From: Eudorina sp. 2006-703-Eu-15
Lineage: Eukaryota; Chlorophyta; Chlorophyceae; Chlamydomonadales; Volvocaceae
NCBI GenBank assembly: GCA_003117195.1
Contig: BDSI01000021.1
Coordinates: forward strand, 806,001 to 870,000
Length of the DNA: 64,000 nt
Direction of reading: 5' to 3'
This document shows, piece after piece, positions 55,700 to 64,000 of the stretch (position 1 is its first letter; the number at the start of each line of letters is the position of its first letter). The notes under the pieces are model-generated. The model was not told where the DNA came from. It did not search any database and worked only from the letters and a program-made list of their open reading frames with translations. The position numbers and the translations under genes are program-made.

Positions 55700-58600
55700 T
55701 GCAGGTATGACAGGTAAGGGCTTACGCGGCTGTCCACCCCTGCTCTTAATCCTGCTCGTCCGTTGCTGCCGTATTTGAGGTCGTCGTCACCTGCATGGTG
55801 CCTTATTCACAGCCTTCGTTATTGTTTGTTTATTAATTTGCGCTCAGCTGGGCAGCGGGAGCGGCAGTCGATGCAACTTCCGAGGGCCTGAGCCGATTGG
55901 TCCGGCTGAGACCGCCGCTCGTACTGTTGTTGCGTCGTACGGTACGGTACAGTTCGGTACGGTACGGTGCGGCACCCGTCATGATTCCCATAGCAGCACT
56001 TTCACGTGTCGCCGTACCGGGTGCCACGGGTGAGGCGTCCAATGTGTGCGGCACTGCCGTACAGGGGAATACCAATCGGCGCTTCTGCGGCTGTAGCGGT
56101 TGTAGCGGCTGTTGGAGGACTGACCTGGCGTCATGGCCAGGGCTGTCGGTGTGGGTTCCTAGGTGCCTCGTAGCACGCCTCGTGGTAATGGGGCCAGGGG
56201 CTGAGAAACGCTGGGGTCGGCGACGCGGCGTGGACGGCGGGCTGTCATGTGTCATCATGCCCCCGGCTTGGTGCGTTGGAGGAGCGGTGCAGCTTCGCAG
56301 GGCCTGCAGGCCCGCGGTGCGGGTATTGCTTGGGCCGTGGGAGAGGGACGGCTGGCTCACCCATGTGGATTAATCGTTACATATCTCGCCGGGCCTGATT
56401 CTGGTCGCGGCAGCTGCCCTCGCCCATCGGGGGGAGACCGCCGAGGCCCGTGTGTGTGTGTTTGGGCGGCAGCAGTGAGGGTGTGCTGGACGGCTGGCTG
56501 GTGGCTGCAGAGGCTGTCCTTCCGTGCCGCCTGCTGGGATTGTGTGGTGGTGTGTACAGAGGGACCCTAAAGACCCGGTGTGTGTATGTATGTATGTGCG
56601 TGTGTGCGTGCGTGCGCGTGTGCTACCGCCGCGTGCGCTGGGCAGTGTTCAGTCTCAGGCAGTGCCAGGCCTCAGGCTCTCGGCGATTGGGTTTCTGCCA
56701 GTCGGCGCCCTAGAAGCTCGGCTCTACCTGGGGGGGAGCAGAAGAGAGAAATAGCGAGAGAGAGAGGGGGAAACGGCATGCTGCGCGGATGCGGCTGGGT
56801 TTGGGACAAGGGACGCTAGCTGGGACTCTGTACTTTAGAGCTTTGTGGTCATTTGCGCGCCCGCAGGACGGCCCCTGGGCTGCGCAAGGGGGCCGGGGGC
56901 CGCCGCCAGTCGGGAGGGGAGGACTCACCAGGTGGTATACGGTACATATAGGGCGTGCGTTTCCCATTGGGCCGCACACAGCAGGCAGGCGAGGTAAGGC
57001 CGCGCCGGGTTGGTTTGCAGCAGGTTGCTCGGATTTCCAAAGCATGTGTATGTAAGGTTGATGACTGGGGACATGTACCTAATGTGTTGCGGGCGGCCTG
57101 CGGGGCCTGACCCATCCGTGTTTGGGACCGCGCGCGCGCTCCATGGACGTTTGTGTGCGATGCCCGTCGTTTTCTGGGATTCATTCTTTGGGGCTCTCGC
57201 GACAACTGATTGGGACCGTTGTTCGCGCGCTTTATTTGGCAGATTGGCACGGCTTGGAGCCTACTGGATGGGTGCCTCCCCAGCTCCGCCCCGTGCCTTG
57301 GCGCTCTCAGCGTTCCTACCGGGATGTCAAGGTCTCAAGGCGCGTTGCGGAAGTAACCCCCTCTTTCCCTGACGACTAGACGATGGCTTAATCGGCACAT
57401 CAGGTGGAGCCGGCTCGTCCGTTGAATCTTTCGCCTTGCGTCCTTAAAAAGTGTGACCTGGATGGGGTATGCGCAGTTAGTAAGTTAGCATCAAAGGACT
57501 TCGGGTGGTCCACATGGTCTATATATCTATCTAGTTCGTCCGCCATTGTACGGACACTGTACGGAAAGCAAGTAAGCGCGTCTATCTCGGGCTCCACGAC
57601 TCCTTTCGGCTGTTGCCCCACCGGCCGCAGACCTGTGTGTATGTGTCAGGGAAGTGGGTACCTACAGCCTCCCTACGGTGGTTGCCCGTTCCCCTATTGA
57701 AGCATGGTTGCGGAGATTGTCCGAGCATGTTGGCCCACTCCCCGGCCGTCGCACCGCCGCAGTCCTTCTGTGGCGCCGTGGCTGGAGGGGTTTGCTGCGC
57801 GGGAGTGATGTGTATGACACGCGTCATCAGTGGCGGGGGCGTGCAAGACCGTGCACCCGCCCGGCGTCCTTGTCTGTGTGTCTGTGTGTCTGTGTGCTGT
57901 GTGCTGCGTGCTGCGTGCTTTTGTGTCCACAGTGTGCCAGTGTGCGTGTGTTTCTTTCAACCGTTTGTAGGATTGCGGCAATAGTTGATGGCTGCTGACT
58001 ACTCGCGTCTGATGACGCTGTGGCTGGGTTCTTGAGATGTGTATTAAGTTGCGCCGGGTCGGGATGCTGTTGAGATGTGTGTGTTATTAAATGCTCCGGG
58101 TCTGGATGCTGAATGTGAAGTCAGGGCCCCATGCGCGTTCCGTTCTTTCAGCTGACGGGTCCGCTATAAGCTTGTGATGCGCCTTCCGTACACCAGCAGG
58201 ACGACGCCACGGCGGTCCGCGGTTTTAGATGTGGTGTCCGTTCAAATCCAGCTGCGCACGGAAAGATAAACCCTTACGGGCGCCTCGTCAAGAGACGTCC
58301 CGCAAGCGCGGAGATGAAGGTCAATGCATCTGGATCTGGATCCGGTTGGGGATCCGGATCCGCGGGGTGTACCTAACGAAGGCACCGGCCCGGTTTGTCT
58401 GGTTTCAGATTCGTGTGGGCCGGCTCTTGCCTCTCTGGACCCTGGGTACGACACGTCAGGTGCCCGGGTAATCCAACGCGGCTTGAAGCCACGGGGGCGG
58501 GTTTCGATGTCCAGGCCGCCTCGGTGGCCGCCATCTCGTGACCGTGTCGGCCGTGCGCTTGCTTGTCGCATGTGGCAGCCATTGTGGGTCTGGCGTGTAT

Positions 58601-60100
58601 GCGCAGGCGTCAAAAAGTAAGCGAGCGTTTTGTGTGAATATGCCCAAGGTGTGATGTGAAAGACAATGTGTTCAAAAACGCCCACGCTGGTGGCAGTGAA
58701 TAACCAACCTGATTAGGCCTCCATGCCGCCTGGAAGTCATGTGCTGAGGGCCCACCACCACGTCTGACAAAAGTACTTGCGACATGCGGTTTGGACTGTC
58801 GCCGTCCCCGCACCCGGGGCGGGTCCGTGGGAGCTGGGAGGGGGAAAATAATATGCATTGCGTTTCGTCTTTTCCATTGATGGTCGGCGATGCGCCTCTA
58901 GCGATAGCCACCCAGTGAGTCCCACGGGTCGATAATCGTCAGGTAGGGTTCGGCCCCCCCTGGCGTTTCTCCCCGACATGTGGCGGAGAGGAAGGTGGTT
59001 GTTTGTAGTTAAAAAATGGCCTCTTCAGCCGCCCTGACGCACGCTGCCGCCCCGTCGAACCACGATATACTCCGTTGTGCATTATTTGTACGTCGGAACA
59101 GTCTCTGGCTGTCCACCTCGCGCGGCTCCTGCCTCAGGAATTCACTTGTGCCCGGTCGTTTGCCCGGTTTGGAAGGTGTGGGCGGACTGATAGAGCTGTA
59201 TAGCGCGGTCGTTCGATCCGGCGTAAGCGGGAAACCGCGCATGGTGGGGACGCACCCCGTTGCTAGGAGAGAGGAAGAAACGCTGCTGGGCGTGATGTGA
59301 TGTGAACATGTGATACGGCTTCCCCTGCTTTCCCGGTTCGTCGAAGATCAACTGACTTCGCGGAGAGGGGGGTCGATCGAGTGTTGTAAGGCGCTTGGCG
59401 ACCCCTGGGTCTTCGGGATTACTGGTTGCCTGTTCTCGTACGTGTGGTCGGGCGCCTTGCACCTCGGCGTCCGTCTGGGTTGCATCTCGTTGACAGCGGC
59501 CCCGTCATCCTGTCTTGCACAGTGCGGACGCGCCAAAGTAAGCGTGTTGAGAACTAGAGATGCAGGAGGTCGATTGTGGGGGCGCCGAGGAGGCACCCGT
59601 GTCCCGTCCCTCCTTGATTTTAGGAGGATATGCCGTACTTTCCCTGGGAGCGGTGCCACGTTTCCTGCAAGCTAAACCGCGTTTGTAACAGTACCGTCTC
59701 ACTCAACACATGAAGAATACGGCACTCGCTTGCACAGGAAAGGCCAAGGACGAGATCCGCCGTCGGCCGCGGTGGTCTCAGCCTCCTTCCGGGACCTCCC
59801 AATGCGCAGGTTACTGCGTTTCAAATCCAAGGGAATCACTGGCTGGCCCCCGACAAACGTTCCGCAACAACCGATCTGCCGACCACCCGCGACGGGCTGT
59901 TCCTGCAGTGCAGTATCTGTGCATGCACGACACGCTGTACTGCGGCGGCTTGTGTACACACGGAAGCATACTGCACGGTACGTAGCAGACCGGCGTCCTG
60001 TGGCACCGCTCCCTTCGCTCTTCTTGAAGAACAGCCGCCGGAAGCCCTGGGAACCGGGCAACCGGCTGCGCACGTGGTTCGTTACATGAGCGCGTTCGTA

Positions 60101-60105
60101 TTACA
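60101..60105 (-). terminator. Candidate TGTAA polyadenylation signal of the malate dehydrogenase
   Basis: TTACA on the plus strand is TGTAA on the minus strand, about 1.1 kb past the dehydrogenase stop. A second copy lies at 60082-60086. Confidence 0.35.
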
Positions 60106-61196
60106 TATGAACTTCGGCTTCGAAACCCTACACCGTCGCACCCCGCAGGCCAGTGTCAGCTCGCCGGCCATCCGAGCCGGTACGGTGTCCACACCCTCGC
60201 CTCTTGAAGTTCAAGTGATGAGCCCCAAATCCCAAATCCCTGGGGACGGGGACCCCTCGCAAGCCCCGGGCCGTGGCTGGAAGATACGCCAGACAACAGT
60301 CAAAAGAGGGGTTGGCAGCAGGCCCCGAGCTATCGGCAGTAATAACAGCCGCTGCGCCCTCTCGGTCCTGCAATGGACCCTTTCTCCAGTTTCAAGAAAA
60401 GAATTGCGGGTGGTCGAGTAGTAGTGTACGTGTCGTGGGACACGCCATGAAACCATGGTATCCCTGCAACATGTGGACCGGGTTCCGCGGCTTCATCACC
60501 ACGCCACGGTTTCGTGAATCCCATACAGGCATACGCCCCGTGATTCGTGCTCCATCCTTCGTCGCGCTGCGGACAGAGGTGCACTACCACTCGTATGTCA
60601 ATACTAAAAAATTGCATCACTTTCAGATGTCCCGGACCTCAACCCGTCAGGATGCTCCTGTGAGCGGCCGTGTCACTGAGGTCTGTCCCCGGCTTCCATA
60701 CGGCACATCGCGGAGACGCACTGCGCGTCTAGGCGCATGTCAACCGCCTGCTTGGTCGTTCATCATGCGTGCATGCGCCTCCCCCCAAACCACTCGAACC
60801 GTTGCGTATCCTCTCCCCAGCCCAAACCCGTGTCCGCCCTCGCACACTCAACGAACCCTCCAGAACCGCTATTGCGCAGCACGTACAAACCCCCTCGTCA
60901 AGGTCTCAATCTTGCAGAGCGAATCCTCCTGGAAGTCTCACTGACCCGCGAAGCGCGTACATGATAGAGCGGCCTTCCCCGCGCATATCCACTGGCCCGT
61001 GAAGCGGGGTCCAGCGCAGCCCGCTCCGTGCGTCGCCCCGGCGCCACCATCGACGACGACGCCGCAGTGCGGACACGTTACTTAGCCCTGCCCTTCGTGC
61101 GCGACGTCCTCCTCAAGGCGAAGGCGCCTACTGGATAGTCTGCGCCTACTACGTGGGTAGGCTGCGCCTTCTGAGCAGATACCGAGCCTGCTTCAT

Positions 61197-63875
61197 TTAG
61201 CTGCTCTTCTCCGCCAGGCACTGCAGCGCCAGGTCGCGCTCCTCCACAAGCTCCGCCTCAGTGGTGCGCATGCGCTCCCTGGACGCGTCGTCGATGGGGA
61301 GGCCTGGGGGCGGGAAGTACCGCACCCGGTTCCAGCAGATCGAAGGGACGTCAGCAGCAGCTAATGAAGGCAGCCAGTACGAAGGCCGTGTCAAAAACTT
61401 GGAAAACGGCAGGTGAACCAGGCCAACAGGGCACGCGATGGAGAACCAAAACAAATCAGCGTTAGAACACCAGCCCCACAAACCTTCAGATGAGCCACGG
61501 GAAAGGGCCCCACGACGCGATAGGCGATACGACGTTATGGAATCCAGACTGTCACGTCAGGCCGTACAACCTGGCATCACGACATTATCAGCGCCTGCCC
61601 GCAACACATGCTTGAAGCGGACGGATTGTGGGTGCCCCATCCAGCAGGTACCTGCTTGCGCCTTACCTTGCACGACGCGCCACTTGCCGCCAGCGCACAC
61701 GACCGGGTACGAGTACACCAGGCCAGGCTGCACGCCGTACGAGCCATCAGAGACGACGCCCATTGACACCCAGGTGCCCGCCGGGGTGCCGCGCACCCAG
61801 TCCCGCACATGATTGCACACCGCATTGGCGGCCGACAGCGCCGAGGACAGCCCGCGCGCCTGCACCGCATCAGGGAACAGCGGCAGCAGCAGCAGACGAA
61901 GAACGGCCACTGTTAGGAACGAGTGATAGAAACACATCCGCTCAAGACCCAAATCACTGCAGACGAGCCTCAATCGCCGAAGCGAAGCCCACCTTGATGA
62001 TGGCCGCGCCGCGCTGCTGCACGGTGGTGATGAACTCCCCGTTCAGCCAGGCGTCGTCCGCCACCACTGACCGGATCGGCTTGCCGTCCACGGTGCCGTG
62101 GTTGACGTCCGGGTACTGGGTCGACGAATGGTTTCCCCAGATGATCACGTTCTTCACTGCGGTAACGTGCGCACCCGTGCGCTCCGAAATCTGCAGGGGC
62201 GGTCACCAGCAAGGAAATTCGGGTCAGCCAGGGCACGGCGGAAAGCGAGACGAGCGCGCGGCAGGAACCATCGAAAAATGAGATTTGGGTCAAGCCTCCG
62301 TGGTATCCAGGCGGGGCGTGAAGCCACCGGGATTGTTCATCACATCGTACCTGGCCCAGCGCGCGGTTGTGGTCGAGGCGGGTGAGGCACGTGATGTTCT
62401 CTCGCGGGATCGAGGGCGCGTTCTCCGCGAGAATCAGGGCGTTGGTGTTGGCGGGGTTGGCCACCACCACCACCTGCAGGCGAGCCGGGCCGGCCACAGG
62501 CAGAGCGTTGGGATGTATGTCCCACGGACGGCTCCGATCGGTATGCGCTCTGCATCACAAGCAGCTGTGATCAATGTAACGGCTTCACTGGTCAACATGA
62601 AGCTTTCATTCGTCCCACACAGATGCGATTCATATTAGTGCGCAGATGAGGATGCTGTGTGATGCAATGTATTCAAGCGTATTCTCGCGGGCGTCGCTAC
62701 CTTGACGTCCTTGGAGGCGTTCTCCGCCAGCGCGGACGCCTGGCTCTTGTAAATCGACACGTTCTTCGCCATGACATCTTTGCGCTCCTCGCCCGCCTTG
62801 CGTGGGTAGCCACCCACCATCACCGCAACATCCACGTCCTTGCTCGCCGCAGCCACGTCGGTGAAGGTGAATACCCCTGCGTTCACAAGCACCGTGAAAG
62901 TGACAGCATGCAGGCTTCGGCGCACGCGCCATTCGCCATGGGTGGACATCTAGGACCGACCCACAACCACAGATAGCAGCGCAGCGCTGCCACGTATGGC
63001 CCTGTCGCAGGCAGGGCCGAGAGGCCGCTGTGCTCAGCCGTGCATCCGCACTTCAGCACTAAACTCGCGGCCATCGGCCGCGGACAGCCTCGCACCAATG
63101 TAAGTTGCCGAGCGCCTGGCTGAGTGGTGATGGTTGGCAGCATGAAGGAAGACCCAAGGGTCGTGGTAGACTCCCGAGCAAGCTCAAGCACTCGCTCAAT
63201 TTATGGATCGTTCTTATCGATACATCATACCCACACACTTGGTGTAAAGCAGGAACGTGTTCATTCGACGATGTTCTCATTTTCTCATATGCACCGCGGG
63301 CGTTCCGCTGAAAAACCCTTCACACAAATAATATCGCTTACCCTCCAGAAGAGGATAGGCGCCATCAACCAGCTCCATCCTCAGGCCTTCAAGGGCATTC
63401 TTGGCCGGCTCAACGTCCAAGAGGTGCAAAATGATGGGTTGGTCGCTGCCGAACATAGCCCCTGTCGCCACTTGCGGAGCCAGAGCATAGCCAATCTGAC
63501 CTGGTATAATATATCCAGATGGAGCACATAGCAGTCAACTCACAAGCAGGGTTGTTTTCCGTCATACTCTCCAACCGCACTTCGATCAATTCACCACCCT
63601 AACGGAGCAAACTCAACACGAGTCTTCAAATCATACTGTTATACACCGCAAGGATGTACCGTTGATAAAGTGAGCAGCTATCATACGTCGCAACCATTTA
63701 CAGGAAGTGCAACACGTTGCAGTTGCACGCGTCGTTGCAGCTCACCCGCAGCGCCAGTAATCATCACCCGAAGCGCCTTCCGCTTCTTGAGGGTCACCAG
63801 ATATTTGGTACCTAGCACCAAGCCGGCTCCCAGAAGCGCTGCTCCCGCTAGGGATAGGACCTGCGTCTTGGCCAT
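61197..63875 (-). CDS. MDH: NAD-dependent malate dehydrogenase, cytosolic family, with N-terminal hydrophobic extension
   Basis: Seven minus-strand exons in phase: 63746-63875, 63342-63500, 62701-62876, 62351-62473, 61993-62190, 61667-61859, 61197-61303 (361 aa). It interconverts malate and oxaloacetate with NAD. Diagnostic blocks are [12 protein letters not shown] (Rossmann GxxGxxG), [18 protein letters not shown] (mobile loop with substrate-binding Arg residues), [45 protein letters not shown] (catalytic His), [16 protein letters not shown] and [10 protein letters not shown]. Unlike typical cytosolic enzymes, which begin a few residues before the Rossmann motif, this one starts [20 protein letters not shown]: a hydrophobic stretch (about 6-27) followed by TLKKRKA. 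That suggests membrane anchoring or organelle targeting. The loop Met normally found in KxGMxR is Glu here. Confidence 0.93.
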
Positions 63876-64000
63876 TCTTCACAAGGAGCCTAAACTTTGG
63901 ACTGTGCTGCTAGTCTCCCTGGCCTAAACTATGTCTTTCGGTTTTGTTTCCGACAAATCTGAAAAAATGTTCAGGGATGTTGTCTAACTGGACAACGGCA
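63876..64000. other. 5' flank of the malate dehydrogenase gene
   Basis: 125 bases remain to the window edge. This is presumably 5' UTR or promoter; nothing further can be assigned. Confidence 0.4.

Larger units (their letters stand above)
52741..61196. other. 8.4-kb region without a supportable gene
   Basis: This lies between the convergent kinase (+) and malate dehydrogenase (-) genes. The left part is GC-rich with microsatellites: CTATG-type repeats near 53650-53705, the 20-bp array at 55365-55512, and GT-rich tracts near 56440-56630 and 57870-57950. The right part is probably 3' UTR of the dehydrogenase. I searched by eye for reverse transcriptase, transposase and integrase motifs, long terminal repeats and tRNA shapes and found none. 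Frames of up to ~220 codons exist on both strands but overlap each other and show no domain. Confidence 0.45.

Noticed and set aside
58200..58262. tRNA-like GTTCAAATCC sequence
   Set aside because: The bases flanking the T-loop do not pair and there is no acceptor or anticodon stem, so no tRNA can be supported.
60273..60944. 223-codon plus-strand open frame
   Set aside because: No recognisable domain; it lies antisense to the probable malate dehydrogenase 3' UTR.

Overview
The window is nuclear DNA of a green alga, most likely a volvocine chlorophyte (the Chlamydomonas/Volvox/Gonium group). The evidence is a GC-rich sequence, short exons in dense GT-AG introns packed with microsatellites and minisatellites, Ala/Gly/Pro/Gln-rich insertions inside conserved proteins, candidate TGTAA polyadenylation signals, and gene content typical of a walled flagellate alga. 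I assigned gene models by joining exons whose reading phases agree at every junction. No organellar, bacterial, viral or CRISPR sequence was recognised.

Layout from left to right: the 3' end of an unknown Ala/Gly-rich protein with a CxxC-x4-CxxC knuckle (1-1034, +); a 16-exon type II membrane glycosyltransferase resembling GT77 arabinosyltransferases (4586-13532, +); a 9-exon cytochrome P450 (16051-21424, -); divergent from it, an 8-exon nucleotide-sugar transporter of the UDP-rhamnose/UDP-galactose type (22000-26125, +); an RJL/RBJ small GTPase without a J domain (27004-28947, +); nucleus-encoded mitochondrial ribosomal protein uS12m (31817-32996, -); divergent from it, a 150-residue protein of unknown function with a GC-AG intron (33503-34696, +); a nine-exon two-KH-domain RNA-binding protein with a long Gln/Ala-rich tail (36719-40994, -); a possible 42-residue membrane micropeptide (44323-44451, -); a 107-residue protein that may be mitochondrial uL30m (46859-47380, -); divergent from it, an Aurora-like protein kinase with a 10-nt microexon (47665-52740, +); and an NAD malate dehydrogenase of the cytosolic family with an added N-terminal hydrophobic segment (61197-63875, -).

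Functionally the left third suggests cell-wall or glycoprotein glycosylation: a Golgi-type glycosyltransferase and a UDP-sugar transporter lie 8.5 kb apart with a P450 between them. The middle has RNA and organelle-translation genes and a GTPase of a family linked to flagella. The right side has a kinase of a family expanded in algae and a central-metabolism dehydrogenase. Nothing shows that these genes form one pathway.

The strongest non-gene signals are a dispersed 12-bp palindrome GACCCNNGGGTC (at least ten exact copies across genes and spacers), an over-abundant GTACGGCA word, a perfect 34-bp palindrome in a P450 intron, and many short tandem arrays in introns. Two long stretches (40995-44322 and 52741-61196) hold no gene I can support.
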